In this document: in pieces, positions 43,383 to 54,339 of the stretch
How positions within the stretch are numbered: the stretch's first letter is position 1
Layout of the letters: every line of letters begins with the position of its first letter
From: Alkalicoccobacillus porphyridii
GTDB taxonomy: Bacteria; Bacillota; Bacilli; Bacillales; Bacillaceae_D
Assembly (NCBI RefSeq): GCF_007293315.1
Contig: NZ_VLXZ01000012.1
Span: 59,625-123,624, forward strand
Reading direction: 5' to 3'
DNA length: 64,000 bases
Translations under genes and position numbers: made by a program
The notes under the pieces: generated by a model
What the model was told of the DNA's origin: nothing
The model's database searches: none
Seen by the model: only the letters and a program-made list of their open reading frames with translations

Positions 43383-43832
43383 TTATAACATGTCTAGGAA
43401 ACGAGCACTAATTAGTTCTCCATCTTGTTTGTTTTTGCAGATAATTAATAATGTATCATCTCCACAAATCGTTCCCATTAATTCTTCCCAATCAAGATTG
43501 TCAATCAACGCCCCAATGGCATTGGCGTTGCCTGGTAAGCATTTCATCACAATTAAATTATCTGTTGAATCAATGCTAATAAAACTGTCCGTCAAACTGC
43601 GTTTAAGCTTTTGTAATGGGTTAAATCGTTGATCGGCCGGGAGACTATACTTGTAGCGCCCATCCTGCATCGGTACTTTCACAAGATGTAGTTCCTTGAT
43701 ATCTCTTGATACGGTTGCTTGAGTAACGTTATACCCAAGATCCTTTAAGTAATCGACAAGATCTTCTTGAGTTTCAATCGCCTGATTGGCAATCACTTCA
43801 CGAATTTTGATATGCCTTTGTCCTTTATTCAC
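43383..43832 (-). CDS. argR: Arginine repressor/activator ArgR (AhrC)
   Basis: 149 residues from GTG 43832, preceded by AGAGGTG; this gives exactly the AhrC length, while the longer frame adds 29 unlikely residues. N-terminal winged helix ([26 protein letters not shown]), C-terminal hexamerisation and arginine-binding domain with [15 protein letters not shown] and [12 protein letters not shown] (Asp-Asp contact arginine). It represses arginine synthesis and activates catabolism. Confidence 0.96.
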   Translation of the reverse strand: MNKGQRHIKIREVIANQAIETQEDLVDYLKDLGYNVTQATVSRDIKELHLVKVPMQDGRYKYSLPADQRFNPLQKLKRSLTDSFISIDSTDNLIVMKCLPGNANAIGALIDNLDWEELMGTICGDDTLLIICKNKQDGELISARFLDML

Positions 43833-43940
43833 TGTGGTCACCTCTTTTGTTGGTATTTGCCCGTATGGAATGATGTTTCCATTATGATATGAATTCACTA
43901 ATATGGCAACTTGACTCAAAAAAAAGGGAGCCAGGCTCCC

Positions 43941-44756
43941 TTACACAAGCTGTTGAGCCTTTTCCACAACATCTTGAATCATCATTTCATCTACTTCAGA
44001 TTGACCAGAATGCTCAATAGCTGGCAGGTTCAAGTGTAACAAGAACTCAATATTACCTTCGCCGCCTGTAATTGGAGAGTAATCCAGTCCACATACTTGA
44101 AACCCTTCCTGCTCCGCAGACGCAATAATTTGCGTTAGTACATGCTTATGAACAACTGGATCTTTCACGATTCCTTTTTTACCAACTTGTTCACGTCCGG
44201 CCTCAAATTGAGGCTTAACAAGGGCAACCACATCTCCACCTCTAGTTAACACGTTTTTTAGTGCCGGCAATATTAATCTCAGTGAAATAAAGGAGACATC
44301 AATGCTTGCAAATTGTGGGAGACCCTCCGTTAAATCTGCAGCTGTTACATAACGAAAGTTTGTCCGTTCCATTACTATAACTTGTTCATGCTGACGGATG
44401 CTCCAAGCAAGCTGGTTGTATCCGACATCGAGTGCATATACACGTTTCACGCCATTTTGTAGCGCACAATCCGTGAAGCCACCAGTGGATGCACCAATAT
44501 CAAGCATAATTTTATCTTTTACATCGACATTAAAAACACGTAATGCCTTTTCAAGCTTAAAGCCGCCACGGCTAACGTAAGGCATGACCTCGCCCTTTAC
44601 TCGTAGCGGAGCATCAATGTCAATCTTTACACCCGGCTTATCTAAACGCTCTGTTCCAGAATAAACCAAGCCTGCCATGACAGCACGCTTGGCCTTTTCT
44701 CTAGAGTCAAACAATTCACGACTTACTAATAGGGTATCTACTCGTTCTTTTTTCAC
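43941..44756 (-). CDS. yqxC: TlyA-family rRNA methyltransferase (YqxC)
   Basis: 271 residues. S4 RNA-binding domain ~1-65 (RVDTLLVSRELFDSREKAKRAV), then an FtsJ-like SAM domain: DIGASTGGFTDCALQNG (~87), ALDVGYNQLAW (~110), FASIDVSFISL (~150), ALVKPQFEAGR (~178, the catalytic Lys). Such enzymes 2'-O-methylate ribosomal RNA; TlyA is also tied to haemolysin activity historically. The start is GTG, 4 bases after the dxs stop. Confidence 0.93.
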   Translation of the reverse strand: MKKERVDTLLVSRELFDSREKAKRAVMAGLVYSGTERLDKPGVKIDIDAPLRVKGEVMPYVSRGGFKLEKALRVFNVDVKDKIMLDIGASTGGFTDCALQNGVKRVYALDVGYNQLAWSIRQHEQVIVMERTNFRYVTAADLTEGLPQFASIDVSFISLRLILPALKNVLTRGGDVVALVKPQFEAGREQVGKKGIVKDPVVHKHVLTQIIASAEQEGFQVCGLDYSPITGGEGNIEFLLHLNLPAIEHSGQSEVDEMMIQDVVEKAQQLV

Positions 44757-44760
44757 AAAA

Positions 44761-46650
44761 TTAAGCTCTTTTCTGTTGAACTGGTACTAACTCTCTAAGT
44801 TGACTGGCTACTGTTTCAGCATTTAGTCCAATCTCATTAAGAAGACTTGGAACATCGCCATGCTCAATATACTCATCAGGTATGCCTAGTCTTCTTACTT
44901 CAACCTCATGGTAACCGTAATCATGAAAATGCTCCAGGACAGCACTACCAAATCCGCCTTGTAGAGCTGTTTCTTCAATGGTCATGACTGGAATTTTATC
45001 TTCAGCAAGCTTATTTAATAACTCAATATCAAGTGGTTTTACTGAATTTGCATTTACTATACGAACGGATAACCCCTGTGCTTTTAACTCTTCTACCGCT
45101 TCTTCAGCAACTGGAATCATCGTACCAAACGTAAGGATACAGGCGTCTGTTCCTTCCTGTAGAACCTCCCATTTACCGATCGGCAACGTTTGGAACTCCT
45201 TGTCCATTTCGACCCCATATCCGTTTCCACGGGGATAACGAACAGCAATTGGCCCATCATCGTACTCAATGGCTGTATGGAGCATATTTTGTAATTCATT
45301 TTCATCCTTAGGCATTAGAATGGTCATGTTTGGAAGGTGGCGTAGATAAGCAATGTCAAACACACCTTGGTGAGTCTCACCATCTGCGCCAACTAGCCCC
45401 GCGCGGTCAATTGCAAAAACGACATTTAATTTCTGTCTGCATACATCATGCACTAGCTGATCGTATCCACGCTGCAAGAAGGTAGAATAAACAGCAAAGA
45501 CTGGCTTTAATCCTTGAGTCGCCATTCCTCCAGCCATCGTTGTTGCATGCTGTTCAGCAATACCAACATCAAACATTCGATCAGGGAAGGCTGCTCCGAA
45601 TTTATCTAGCTTTGTTCCACCAGGCATCGCTGCCGTAATCCCAACAATCCGTTGATCATCCTTTGCCTTTTTGATTAACGTATCTGCAAAAACTCCACTG
45701 TAGCTAGGAGGACCAGGCTTGGAAACCACTTCGCCTGACTCAATTTTGTACGGTCCAAGACCATGCCAGGTTCCTTTTGCATCCTGCTCAGCTGGTTCAT
45801 ACCCCTTACCTTTTTTAGTGATAAGGTGGATTAAAACAGGACCTTTTGTTTTCTTGGCGTATTTAAGATTATCCATAAGGTCGTCCATGTCATGCCCATC
45901 AACCGGTCCTAAATACGTAAAGCCAAGCTCCTCAAAAAACACACCAGGAATGACCATATATTTCATACTATCTTTAAACTTCTCCGCAGTGGTTGCAAGT
46001 TTGCCACCAACTGCAGGTATTTTCTTAATAAAGCTCTCAATTTCATCTTTAGCTCGATTGTACTTTCCAGCTGTACGAAGTCTGCCAAGTACACTGTGCA
46101 GAGCCCCCACATTTGGTGCAATCGACATTTCATTATCATTTAGAATAACAATTAAATCCGTCTGCTCGTGTCCAATGTGATTTAAAGCCTCAAATGCCAT
46201 ACCACCCGTTAGGGCGCCATCACCAATCACTGCAATCACATTCTCATCCGTACCTTTAATATCTCGTGCTGCTGCCATTCCCATTGCAGCTGAAAGAGAT
46301 GTAGAGCTATGACCTGTTTCCCATACATCGTGCTCACTTTCGTCACGTTTCGGGAAACCGCATAGACCCTTAAACTTTCGAAGTGTGTCAAACTGTCCTG
46401 CTCGACCTGTTAAGATCTTGTGAACATAAGCTTGATGTCCGACATCCCAAATAAACTTATCCTTAGGGCTATCAAATAAATAATGCATAGCAAGTGTTAA
46501 TTCAACAACACCAAGATTTGGTCCCAAATGCCCCCCTGTAACAGACAAACGCTCAATTAAAAAACTGCGAATGTCCTTAGATAATGCAAGGAGTTCTTTT
46601 TTAGAATACTTTTTAATTTCAGCTGGATCCTGAAGGTCTTCTAGCCTCAT
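44761..46650 (-). CDS. dxs: 1-deoxy-D-xylulose-5-phosphate synthase
   Basis: 629 residues from ATG 46650 (a start seven codons earlier aligns less well with B. subtilis Dxs). Joins pyruvate and glyceraldehyde 3-phosphate, the first step of the MEP isoprenoid pathway. Thiamine-diphosphate motif [15 protein letters not shown] (~147), [12 protein letters not shown] (~118), [15 protein letters not shown] (~418) and transketolase C-terminal domain. It is placed after ispA, so two steps of isoprenoid synthesis are cotranscribed. Confidence 0.97.
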   Translation of the reverse strand: MRLEDLQDPAEIKKYSKKELLALSKDIRSFLIERLSVTGGHLGPNLGVVELTLAMHYLFDSPKDKFIWDVGHQAYVHKILTGRAGQFDTLRKFKGLCGFPKRDESEHDVWETGHSSTSLSAAMGMAAARDIKGTDENVIAVIGDGALTGGMAFEALNHIGHEQTDLIVILNDNEMSIAPNVGALHSVLGRLRTAGKYNRAKDEIESFIKKIPAVGGKLATTAEKFKDSMKYMVIPGVFFEELGFTYLGPVDGHDMDDLMDNLKYAKKTKGPVLIHLITKKGKGYEPAEQDAKGTWHGLGPYKIESGEVVSKPGPPSYSGVFADTLIKKAKDDQRIVGITAAMPGGTKLDKFGAAFPDRMFDVGIAEQHATTMAGGMATQGLKPVFAVYSTFLQRGYDQLVHDVCRQKLNVVFAIDRAGLVGADGETHQGVFDIAYLRHLPNMTILMPKDENELQNMLHTAIEYDDGPIAVRYPRGNGYGVEMDKEFQTLPIGKWEVLQEGTDACILTFGTMIPVAEEAVEELKAQGLSVRIVNANSVKPLDIELLNKLAEDKIPVMTIEETALQGGFGSAVLEHFHDYGYHEVEVRRLGIPDEYIEHGDVPSLLNEIGLNAETVASQLRELVPVQQKRA

Positions 46651-46853
46651 GAGTATAATCCCCACTTTCAACTCAACTTATCGTTCATGTAACTGCTTTA
46701 TTTTTTCTACTTATTTATGAAGCAGCCTCAACTCTGTTTCTCATATTGTGCTCCTAGTATATCAAAGATTGAACCACTACCCCAAATCTAATCCTTTTTT
46801 ATCGTCAAAAAAAGACGATACCTGAAATGTGGAATCGCCCGAATACATTAAAA

Positions 46854-47735
46854 TCAATGGTTTCTATTGGCTACATACTTTGTTAGCTCCATAAGCATCG
46901 TATGATCCATGTCTACTTTTTTTAGTGAGGTAACAGCCAGGTCAATGTGTGCTTCTAAGCGTTCCTTCGCGCCTTGCATGCCAAGTATGCTTGGGTATGT
47001 GCCCTTATTATTGCCGGCGTCACTTCCAACTGGTTTTCCAATTGATGCAACGTCACCTTCAATATCAAGAATATCATCCTTAATTTGAAAGAGCAGCCCT
47101 AGTTCTCGCCCGAACTTCCTCAAATTGGTTTTATCCTCTTCCGTTGCACCAGCTAAAATCGCTCCTGCTACGATAGAGTAGACCATTAGATCCCCTGTTT
47201 TGTGATGGTGAATGTTTTCAAGCTCTGCAATTGATAAATCTTTGTTCTCACCCTCCATGTCAGAGATCTGACCACCAACCATCCCCTCTGCTCCAATAGC
47301 ACGAGCAAACTCTGCAATGAGTGAGACCACAATCTCAGGATCCTCAGTTAGTGTTGAAAGTAATTCAAAGCTATATGTAAGCAAAGCATCCCCCGCCAAA
47401 ATAGCAGCCGCTTCACCAAAAACCTTATGATTGGTTGGTTTGCCTCTTCTAACATCGTCATCATCCATAGCTGGAAGGTCATCGTGAATTAAAGAGTATG
47501 TATGAACCATCTCAATCGCACAAGCCGCTTCTATTCCCTTTTCACTGGACTTTCCAAACCCCTCCAGCACAGCTAATAATAAAACTGGTCGAAGGCGTTT
47601 CCCCCCAGCCTTTAAGGAGTAATTCATTGATTCCTTTAAGGACTCGGGAGCCTGCAGCTTCTCAATGAAATGTGGGAGTCTTTCATCAATCTTTTGTTTA
47701 GATTCATTCAAAAACACCTTTAGGTCTTCAGTCAC
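46854..47735 (-). CDS. ispA: Farnesyl diphosphate synthase
   Basis: 293 residues. Both aspartate-rich motifs are visible: [19 protein letters not shown] (~84) and [13 protein letters not shown] (~220); GGKRLRP (~43) binds the substrate. Condenses IPP with DMAPP and GPP. The start is GTG 47735, overlapping the xseB stop. About 200 bases separate it from dxs. Confidence 0.96.
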   Translation of the reverse strand: MTEDLKVFLNESKQKIDERLPHFIEKLQAPESLKESMNYSLKAGGKRLRPVLLLAVLEGFGKSSEKGIEAACAIEMVHTYSLIHDDLPAMDDDDVRRGKPTNHKVFGEAAAILAGDALLTYSFELLSTLTEDPEIVVSLIAEFARAIGAEGMVGGQISDMEGENKDLSIAELENIHHHKTGDLMVYSIVAGAILAGATEEDKTNLRKFGRELGLLFQIKDDILDIEGDVASIGKPVGSDAGNNKGTYPSILGMQGAKERLEAHIDLAVTSLKKVDMDHTMLMELTKYVANRNH

Positions 47736-47974
47736 TCCTGGTCCTCCCTACTCAGATCTAGCTCTTCTAGCTCTCCATCTTCATTCAGAATCTGATCCAT
47801 CTGTTTCTCAATTTGCTCAAGCTTAACATGGCATTGCTTGGATAGATCCATCCCTTGTTGAAACATTTCTATCGCTTGCTCAAGGGGCACATCTCCTTGC
47901 TCGAGCTTATCCACTACTTGCTCTAACTGCTCCATAGCCTCTTCAAAACTAATCGTTTTTTCAGCTTTTGTCAT
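47732..47974 (-). CDS. xseB: Exodeoxyribonuclease VII small subunit
   Basis: 80 residues, a helical hairpin: [34 protein letters not shown] is the family block (~9-45, given in part), followed by an acidic tail. With XseA it forms the single-strand exonuclease VII. It overlaps xseA by 14 bases and ispA by 4; AAGGAGG lies inside xseA. Confidence 0.95.
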   Translation of the reverse strand: MTKAEKTISFEEAMEQLEQVVDKLEQGDVPLEQAIEMFQQGMDLSKQCHVKLEQIEKQMDQILNEDGELEELDLSREDQE

Positions 47975-49328
47975 CCGTATCCCTCCTTTTAGATGTCTTC
48001 CCTGTTATTTGACAGATGTATGTACCATCTGTGACTTGAAGTTCAAGCATTTCGTCTCTTTCAGCCTGATCTATTGATTTAATTAACTCACCAGTTATTT
48101 GCTGATAAGCTAAGCTATATCCACGATTCATTACGTGCAAAGGGCTAAGCAATTGTAGCTGCTGTATCTGATTAGAGAAGCGTTGTCGACTTCGAGTAAG
48201 GTGGTGCTCCGTTTCCCTCTTTATTAATACTTCTTGATGGGCTAACCTCTCTCTTAATTGTCTAATACGCTCTTTAGGGTGATGGTGCTCCACCGTTTTT
48301 TTGACTTGTTGAAGACTCATCTTTTTATTTTTGATGAGCTGTTCAGCTGCCCGCTTTAGCCTTTCCATTTGATTATCCAATTCTTGCTCCTTTTGTCGAA
48401 TCAATTGAGCTGGGTATCGAAATGCATAGGATTTATGTAAACGTTCAAGCTGCCTCTTTTCTTGCTTCAGCTTCTCCCGCATCACTAGGATTAGACGCTG
48501 CTTATTTGCAAACGTTCTCGTCAGTAAATCAAGTCGGTTCGGTACAGCCAACTCTGCTGCTGCTGTTGGTGTGGGCGCACGTAGATCAGCAACAAAATCA
48601 CTAATCGTATAGTCCGTTTCGTGTCCTACCGCCGAGATAATTGGTACACTTGCCTCAGAGATTGCTCGAACCACCAGTTCCTCATTAAACGCCCAGAGCT
48701 CTTCAATTGATCCTCCACCACGCCCTGCAATCAGAACATCAAATATTCCTGCAGCATCAGCTTGTTTTATCGCTGAGGCAACGGAGGCCGGTGCTTGATT
48801 CCCTTGAACAAGCGCGGGAAGTAGAGTAATCTTCGCTAGAGGGTAACGACGCTTTAAGGTCGTGACAATATCGCGTAAAGCAGCTCCGGTCGGAGAGGTG
48901 ACTACTGCGATGTGCTTTGGAAATGTGGGAATTTGTTTTTTTCTTATTTGATCAAACAATCCCTCTTTCTCAAGCTCGGCTTTGAGTTTTTCATAAGCAA
49001 GATAAAGACTACCTATTCCATCTGGCTGCATTTCCTTTGCATAAAGCTGATATTGCCCGTAAGGCTCATATACGTTGATTTCTCCTCGGATCAGAACTTT
49101 CATCCCGTTTTCAGGCTTAAACGCTAAAAAACGATTATGACCCGCAAACATAACTGCTTGAATACGAGAATTTTCATCTTTCACCGAAAAATACATGTGA
49201 CCTCGGCTATGCTGTTTGAAGTTTGATAGCTCACCTCGTATCCACGTGTCAGGTAAGAGCTGATCTGATTCAAGTAGTCCTTTTATATAACGTGTTAGCT
49301 CCGTTACAGATAAAATAGATTCTGACAT
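47961..49328 (-). CDS. xseA: Exodeoxyribonuclease VII large subunit
   Basis: 455 residues from ATG 49328 (AAGGTGG upstream). N-terminal OB fold ~1-100 with [20 protein letters not shown]; catalytic domain ~125-330 with [30 protein letters not shown] and [21 protein letters not shown] split over ~140-260; long coiled coil ~280-390 and a C-terminal NRGYSLAYQ. It degrades single-stranded DNA with XseB. It follows folD by ~10 bases. Confidence 0.96.
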   Translation of the reverse strand: MSESILSVTELTRYIKGLLESDQLLPDTWIRGELSNFKQHSRGHMYFSVKDENSRIQAVMFAGHNRFLAFKPENGMKVLIRGEINVYEPYGQYQLYAKEMQPDGIGSLYLAYEKLKAELEKEGLFDQIRKKQIPTFPKHIAVVTSPTGAALRDIVTTLKRRYPLAKITLLPALVQGNQAPASVASAIKQADAAGIFDVLIAGRGGGSIEELWAFNEELVVRAISEASVPIISAVGHETDYTISDFVADLRAPTPTAAAELAVPNRLDLLTRTFANKQRLILVMREKLKQEKRQLERLHKSYAFRYPAQLIRQKEQELDNQMERLKRAAEQLIKNKKMSLQQVKKTVEHHHPKERIRQLRERLAHQEVLIKRETEHHLTRSRQRFSNQIQQLQLLSPLHVMNRGYSLAYQQITGELIKSIDQAERDEMLELQVTDGTYICQITGKTSKRRDTDDKS

Positions 49329-49338
49329 ATTCACCACC

Positions 49339-50187
49339 TTACGAGCGATTTAGTGCGGATTCAATCGTATTTTCGAGCAGCATCGTAATTGTCATCGGTC
49401 CAACTCCACCTGGAACCGGAGTAATATGAGACGCAATGTCTTCAACATCATCAAAATCAACATCTCCACACAACTTACCATTCTCATCACGATTCATTCC
49501 GACATCGATAATCACTGCACCAGGTTTAATATCTTCTTTTTTTATGAGCTTCGCTATCCCAACAGCAACAACTAAAATGTCAGCTTGAGTGGTGATTGCA
49601 CGCAGATCTACTGTTCTCGAATGACAATAGGTCACTGTTGCATGTTCATTTAAGAGAAGCTGTCCAACCGGCTTACCTACAATGTTACTTCTACCTACAA
49701 CCACAGCATGACTACCAGCAATCTGTACCTCTGATGCTTTAAGTAGCTCGATAATGCCGTGTGGAGTACACGGTAGGAATGTTTTCTCTCCAGTCATCAT
49801 TTTGCCAATATTTATTGGGTGAAAGCCATCAACATCCTTTTCCGGGCTTATCGCTTCGATAACTGCTTGCTCAGATATTTGCTTCGGTAGCGGCAATTGA
49901 ACTAGAATACCGTCAATTTCAGGATCATTATTTAGCTCATCTATATGTGAGAGCAATACCTCTTCTGTAGTATCCGCTGGGAGGTGTTTTAAAATAGAAT
50001 GAATTCCAACCTTCTCACACATTTTCTGCTTAGAGCGAACATAGGTTTGAGAAGCTTGATCATCTCCAACTAAAATAACTGCTAGACCTGGTACAATCCC
50101 TGATTTTGCAAGCTCACTTACTCTTACCTTCATTTCAGCATGTTTTGTAGCGGCTAATTCTTTTCCATTCATACGTTCAGCAGTCAT
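49339..50187 (-). CDS. folD: Methylenetetrahydrofolate dehydrogenase/cyclohydrolase FolD
   Basis: 282 residues from ATG 50187 (GGAGTG, 7 bases). Bifunctional enzyme interconverting one-carbon folates. Catalytic Tyr and Lys in [15 protein letters not shown] (~48), VQLPLPKQI (~96), [13 protein letters not shown] (~118), NADP site [17 protein letters not shown] (~162) and the C-terminal [18 protein letters not shown]. Confidence 0.96.
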   Translation of the reverse strand: MTAERMNGKELAATKHAEMKVRVSELAKSGIVPGLAVILVGDDQASQTYVRSKQKMCEKVGIHSILKHLPADTTEEVLLSHIDELNNDPEIDGILVQLPLPKQISEQAVIEAISPEKDVDGFHPINIGKMMTGEKTFLPCTPHGIIELLKASEVQIAGSHAVVVGRSNIVGKPVGQLLLNEHATVTYCHSRTVDLRAITTQADILVVAVGIAKLIKKEDIKPGAVIIDVGMNRDENGKLCGDVDFDDVEDIASHITPVPGGVGPMTITMLLENTIESALNRS

Positions 50188-50269
50188 TCTCTTCACTCCA
50201 TTTATGTTTATTTCTTTATTCGTAAAAAGAAGCTCATATTGCGCACTTCAATTCGATGAATACTTTCTG

Positions 50270-50677
50270 TTAAATCTCGTTTTCATCTTGCATCATTTCT
50301 ACTGAATTGGATAGTACACCATTCATAAAGCGACCAGCTTCTTCTCCTCCAAATGCTTTTGCAAGCTCAATGGCCTCATTAAACGTTACGTTAACAGGAA
50401 TATCTTCAATGTATTTCATTTCAAATAAAGCCATACGGGCAATGGCACGGTCCACATGTCCCATTCGTTCGATGGTATAGCCCTGCAGGTTACTTGAAAT
50501 CCACCCATCCAATTCATCCTTATGTTCTAACGTTCCATGAACTAATTGATGAAAAAATGTGTTCGGACGCTCGTCCTCATCCAGCACACTCGTCATTGCT
50601 AGCTCTGGTTCTTCTTTAATTACATCTACTTGATAAAGAGCCTGTGCCGCTCTTAATCTTGCTACCCGTCGATTCAT
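50270..50677 (-). CDS. nusB: Transcription antitermination factor NusB
   Basis: 135 residues, all-helical. Arg-rich RNA-binding start MNRRVARLRAAQALYQ, YTIERMGHVDRAIARMALFEM (~69) and PVNVTFNEAIELAKAFGGEEAGRFMNGVL (~97). NusB with S10 promotes read-through of rRNA operons. AAAGGAG precedes ATG 50677. Standard place between yqhY and folD. Confidence 0.96.
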   Translation of the reverse strand: MNRRVARLRAAQALYQVDVIKEEPELAMTSVLDEDERPNTFFHQLVHGTLEHKDELDGWISSNLQGYTIERMGHVDRAIARMALFEMKYIEDIPVNVTFNEAIELAKAFGGEEAGRFMNGVLSNSVEMMQDENEI

Positions 50678-50798
50678 TTATATGAACTCCTTTTTTTCTT
50701 AAAAAATACTTATGCCAGTCCTAGTATAACGCAATTATTCCGTTCTGGAAAATCGTTTTCTTAGACGGTTATTATTTTCCCTCTTTTCAGCAAAAAAA

Positions 50799-50832
50799 GT
50801 CTGGATACATGCTTTTTAACATGCAACCAGAC
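50799..50832 (-). terminator. Terminator after yqhY
   Basis: GTCTGG, inner GCATG/CATGT pairing, CCAGAC, then seven T on the minus strand. It lies between yqhY and nusB, so read-through or a separate promoter serves nusB. Confidence 0.8.
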
Positions 50833-50851
50833 CTTTCTTTTAAAAAGAGCC

Positions 50852-51247
50852 CTACTCCTCTTTAAACGGTTCAGAAGATTCAAATTGAACACCAACAACA
50901 TGAACGTTTATTGCTTCAAGTTGAATCGCAGTCATCGTATGCAGGGTTTGCTTAATATTCATCTGGACAAGGTTAGCAACCTCTGGAACAGATGCACCGT
51001 ACACAATAATGACAGATACATCTACAATAATGCCACTTTCGTTCAAATCAACCTTTACACCTTTACCGTGATTTTTACGACCAAGGCGTTCAGCAACATC
51101 CGTAGCAAAGCTTCCACGTAGAGCTGCAATTCCTTCAACCTCTTGTGCAGCAATCCCGGCAATAACCTCGATAACCTCAGGAGAAATTTCGACCTTACCT
51201 AAACCCGATTTTTGCTCCTCTAGCTCCAAAATCTGATTATCTTCCAT
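50852..51247 (-). CDS. yqhY: Asp23/Gls24-family protein YqhY
   Basis: 131 residues. Asp23 pattern: KVEISPEVIEVIAGIAAQEVEGI (~19-41), RGSFATDVAERLG, VKVDLNESGIIVDVSVIVYG-type block at ~68-85, and EAINVHVVGVQF near the end. YqhY in B. subtilis is linked to control of acetyl-CoA carboxylase, and it follows accC here by ~20 bases, the same arrangement. Cytosolic, acidic. AAGGAGG precedes the ATG. Confidence 0.93.
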   Translation of the reverse strand: MEDNQILELEEQKSGLGKVEISPEVIEVIAGIAAQEVEGIAALRGSFATDVAERLGRKNHGKGVKVDLNESGIIVDVSVIIVYGASVPEVANLVQMNIKQTLHTMTAIQLEAINVHVVGVQFESSEPFKEE

Positions 51248-51268
51248 AATGGCCTCCTTGTTATGAAA

Positions 51269-52636
51269 TTATTTGCCACCATTTATGGATGGCATGACTT
51301 CATACTGCTCAATAAATTTCGTATTAAATTCACCCGAGCGAAATACTTCATGATCAAGCAACCGCAAATGGAAAGGAATGGTTGTATCCACTCCTTCGAT
51401 GTCAAACTCCACCAACGCACGCTTCATGCGATCAATTGCTTCTTCACGAGTTGGCGCATGAACGATTACCTTCGCAATCATAGAGTCGTAGAACGGTGAG
51501 ATTCGGTACCCTTGATAAGCTGCAGAATCTATTCTTACTCCAAAGCCACCAGGTGCCAGATAGCTTGTAATTTCACCCGGTGATGGCATAAAGTTCTTAG
51601 ATGGATTCTCTGCATTAATACGACATTCGATGGAAACACCATTAAATACAACCTCTTCTTGTGTAAAAGAAAGGGGTTCATGATTGGCAATTCGAATTTG
51701 TTCTTTAATCAAATCAATACCTGTTACCATTTCTGTAACTGGATGCTCTACCTGAATTCTAGTGTTCATCTCCATAAAGAAAAAAGAGCCATCATTGTGA
51801 TCATAAATAAATTCAACGGTTCCCGCACCAACGTAATCCACTGCTTGGGCAGCTGCGATTGCAGCATCCCCCATTTCTTTACGTTTACTTGGGGTAATGG
51901 CTGGAGATGGTGTTTCTTCAACAAGCTTTTGTAAGCGTCGTTGAATTGAGCAATCACGTTCACCTAAATGAACGGTATTTCCATGCTCATCTGCAATCAC
52001 TTGAATTTCAACATGTCGAAAATCTTCGATGAATTTCTCTAAGTACACGCCAGGATTACCAAAAGCAGTGGCTGCCTCCTGCTGAGTAATATTAATTCCT
52101 TTTTTCAGCTCTTCAGGGTTACGAGCCACTCGTATACCCTTACCACCGCCACCTGCAGTCGCTTTAATAATGACTGGATAACCAATTCCTTCTGCAATGT
52201 CTAGACCAGATTCAATATCGTCGATAATGCCATTTGAGCCCGGAACAACAGGCACTCCTGCACGTTTCATCGTTTCACGTGCTACATCCTTTGTACCCAT
52301 CTGGCTAATCGCATGAGGACCTGGTCCAATAAATGTAATATTACAAGCAGCGCAAATTTCAGCAAAGTCAGCATTCTCAGCGAGAAAGCCGTAACCAGGG
52401 TGGATGGCATCAGACTCAGTGAGAGTAGCCACACTCATAATATTAGTGAAATTTAAATAGCTTTGACCCGAGGCTGTTGGACCGATACAGAATGCTTGGT
52501 CTGCCAATTGAACATGTAAAGCATCAACATCGGCTTCTGAATACACTGCAACAGTTTCAATCCCCATCTCTTGACATGCCCGAATGATTCGGACCGCTAT
52601 TTCTCCACGGTTAGCAATTAGTATTTTTTTTATCAT
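51269..52636 (-). CDS. accC: Biotin carboxylase subunit of acetyl-CoA carboxylase
   Basis: 455 residues. Start [21 protein letters not shown]-grasp with [13 protein letters not shown] (~159), [13 protein letters not shown] (~209), [16 protein letters not shown] (~227), [16 protein letters not shown] (~286, metal ligands and catalytic Arg). Carboxylates biotin on AccB, the first step of fatty acid synthesis. AGGAGC lies before ATG 52636; it follows accB by ~20 bases. Confidence 0.97.
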   Translation of the reverse strand: MIKKILIANRGEIAVRIIRACQEMGIETVAVYSEADVDALHVQLADQAFCIGPTASGQSYLNFTNIMSVATLTESDAIHPGYGFLAENADFAEICAACNITFIGPGPHAISQMGTKDVARETMKRAGVPVVPGSNGIIDDIESGLDIAEGIGYPVIIKATAGGGGKGIRVARNPEELKKGINITQQEAATAFGNPGVYLEKFIEDFRHVEIQVIADEHGNTVHLGERDCSIQRRLQKLVEETPSPAITPSKRKEMGDAAIAAAQAVDYVGAGTVEFIYDHNDGSFFFMEMNTRIQVEHPVTEMVTGIDLIKEQIRIANHEPLSFTQEEVVFNGVSIECRINAENPSKNFMPSPGEITSYLAPGGFGVRIDSAAYQGYRISPFYDSMIAKVIVHAPTREEAIDRMKRALVEFDIEGVDTTIPFHLRLLDHEVFRSGEFNTKFIEQYEVMPSINGGK

Positions 52637-52657
52637 CTTTTTTACCCAGCTCCTAGA

Positions 52658-53137
52658 TTATTTCACTTCAACAACGAATAAAGGCTGTCCGTATTCAACC
52701 AGCTCACCATTTTGGGCTACAATTTCAACGACTTTCCCGTTTATATCTGCCTCAATTTCGTTCATGAGCTTCATGGCTTCCACAATACAAACAATCGAAT
52801 CTTCCTTCACTTGATCTCCAACGGCAACATAATCATTGTCATCAGGAGAAGGAGCAGAGTAGAATGTTCCAACCATTGGGGATGTAACTGTGTGTAAGTT
52901 CTCATTTGTTTCTTGTTTTGTTTCTACATCTTCAGCAATAGGAGCCGAGGCCTTAGCTGTGGCTGGTTGTGATACATCCACCTGTCTTGGTGACTGATAA
53001 GCTTCAGGCTGAATGACTGCGCCTTGAGGTTTTACTTTCTTTAATGAAAGCTTCTTACCATCCTGTTCAAATTCAAGCTCATCAATTTCAGATTCATTCA
53101 CAGCCTGTATCAATTCTTTAATGTCTTTTACGTCCAT
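52658..53137 (-). CDS. accB: Biotin carboxyl carrier protein
   Basis: 159 residues from ATG 53137, which aligns with B. subtilis AccB; an ATG five codons earlier is almost on top of the GGAG. N-terminal helix DVKDIKELIQAVNES, an Ala/Pro/Gln-rich linker ~45-80, and a biotinyl domain with the biotin Lys in VEAMKLMNEI (~124). It carries carboxybiotin between AccC and the transferase. Confidence 0.95.
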   Translation of the reverse strand: MDVKDIKELIQAVNESEIDELEFEQDGKKLSLKKVKPQGAVIQPEAYQSPRQVDVSQPATAKASAPIAEDVETKQETNENLHTVTSPMVGTFYSAPSPDDNDYVAVGDQVKEDSIVCIVEAMKLMNEIEADINGKVVEIVAQNGELVEYGQPLFVVEVK

Positions 53138-53224
53138 GTGTGTTATGTACATCTCCTTTAAGTTCAGTCTAATATGCTGCCCTATTATAGCATAGGTACA
53201 TAGAATTCATTCATTGTCCACAAA

Positions 53225-53250
53225 AAGCCTTCATTCAATGAATAAAGGAC
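53225..53250 (-). terminator. Terminator after the 120-residue gene
   Basis: CCTT(T)ATTCA / TGAATGAAGG hairpin followed by CTTTTTG on the minus strand. Confidence 0.65.
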
Positions 53251-53265
53251 CTTCTCCAGTTATTC

Positions 53266-53628
53266 CTACTCTTCCGTATCTGTTTCTACCTGCTCTTTTG
53301 CAATGGCCTCTTTCTTATATTGACGAAAAACAGGAAACTCAGATAAGTTATCAGGAATCTTCCCATTTTCAAGCAGGATGATCTTTACGATATTCTTATT
53401 ACGAGCCATGTGATATTTTTCATCATACTCATTCTCTTTTGTGTACCTTTTTAGGTTGTCGTAGTCTTCTTCTTGGATGGAAACCGTGTAGGAACCTTCA
53501 TCCTTCTCTTCAAACTGTTCTTCAAACCCAATTTCAAATTCGACGATCTGAATATGATCATTCTTAATATTACGAGTTTGCTCTAAAACAGCTTTAGCTC
53601 CCTCGGTTAAATCTGTCCATTCCATCAT
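53266..53628 (-). CDS. Acidic hypothetical protein between spoIIIAH and accB
   Basis: 120 residues, very rich in Glu, Asp and Lys, without membrane segments. It starts MMEWTDLTEGAKAVLEQTRN and continues VEFEIGFEEQFEEKDEGSYTVSI and LLENGKIPDNLSEF. GAGGAGCG precedes the ATG and a terminator follows. I do not recognise the family; the B. subtilis spoIIIAH-accB interval has no such gene. The FEIGFEE...YTVSIQEEDYD part looks like a beta-sheet domain. Confidence 0.75.
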   Translation of the reverse strand: MMEWTDLTEGAKAVLEQTRNIKNDHIQIVEFEIGFEEQFEEKDEGSYTVSIQEEDYDNLKRYTKENEYDEKYHMARNKNIVKIILLENGKIPDNLSEFPVFRQYKKEAIAKEQVETDTEE

Positions 53629-53796
53629 AATCGCTCCTCATAAACAAATTGCACCTAAATTATTATAACATGTCTTAATTCTGAATGCATTAGTTGCCCA
53701 TATGCCGGTTTTGAAAAGCAGAGCTCTAAGGATTTTTGGGTAGAGGGGTCTCATGATTCGTTTCTTTTCCGGCGCTCCCAATGTACCTTTTCATCG

Positions 53797-53996
53797 AGGT
53801 CACTGAAAAAGTCATCTAGAAATGAGCTTATTTGCACCGCTCCAGGAGAAACCTACGCTTTCCACGGGAACGGCCTCAGCCCTTGAAGTGGAAAGGCGCC
53901 ACTTCAATGTCGGTCTGCCTCGTTCTGTGCCGTAGGAGTCTACGTTTTCTCCTTCCGCTACTGTTCCCGATCAGACTAACATTCCTATCTAGTGAA
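53797..53996 (+). repeat. Interspersed repeat family A, copy 3
   Basis: AGGTCACTGAAAAAGTCATC to CATTCCTATCTAG. TGAAGTGG/CCACTTCA hairpin, then CGGTCTGCCTCGTTCTG, a variant shared with the partial copy at 28455. Confidence 0.9.
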
Positions 53997-54164
53997 ACGA
54001 GGGCCGTTTTTTTGTTTAAAAGAAGGTTCACTATCATCTAAAGCTTCATTTTCAGTGGCCTCCTGTTCTTCTCGCAGCTGTCGGCCCTTCTATTTTGCCA
54101 GCTTTTTAGAAAAGACATTATCACATTCCGTCTAGATTCTTTACTTTACATCACCATAAAAAAC

Positions 54165-54201
54165 ACCCTAAATGTTAAAATGTTTCTCTAACATTTGGGG
54201 T
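54165..54201 (-). terminator. Terminator of the spoIIIA operon
   Basis: On the minus strand ACCCCAAATGTTA pairs with TAACATTTAGGGT (one G-T pair), followed by GTTTTTT, ~140 bases past spoIIIAH. Confidence 0.85.
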
Positions 54202-54339
54202 GCTTTGCCGAGTCATTGATCTTTCTTGTTTTTATCTATTCTAGCGAAGGTTTTTCCTAGAGCGGATGTTTTCGAGTGTTCATGTTTTGGGTTCTCGCTT
54301 TCTCACCCTCAGGGGAATGACTTACCCTCGACCACTTTA

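Larger units (their letters stand above)
53629..54339. other. Gene-free gap with family A repeat
   Basis: Holds family A copy 3 (53797-53996) and the spoIIIA operon terminator (54165-54201). A plus-strand frame at 53832-54041 only translates the repeat. Confidence 0.75.

Noticed and set aside
46801..46819. ATCGTC/GACGAT hairpin upstream of ispA/dxs spacer as terminator
   Set aside because: On the minus strand it is followed by A, not T; no gene on the plus strand ends there.
53832..54041. Plus-strand frame of 69 codons
   Set aside because: Wholly within family A copy 3; similar frames arise in the other copies.
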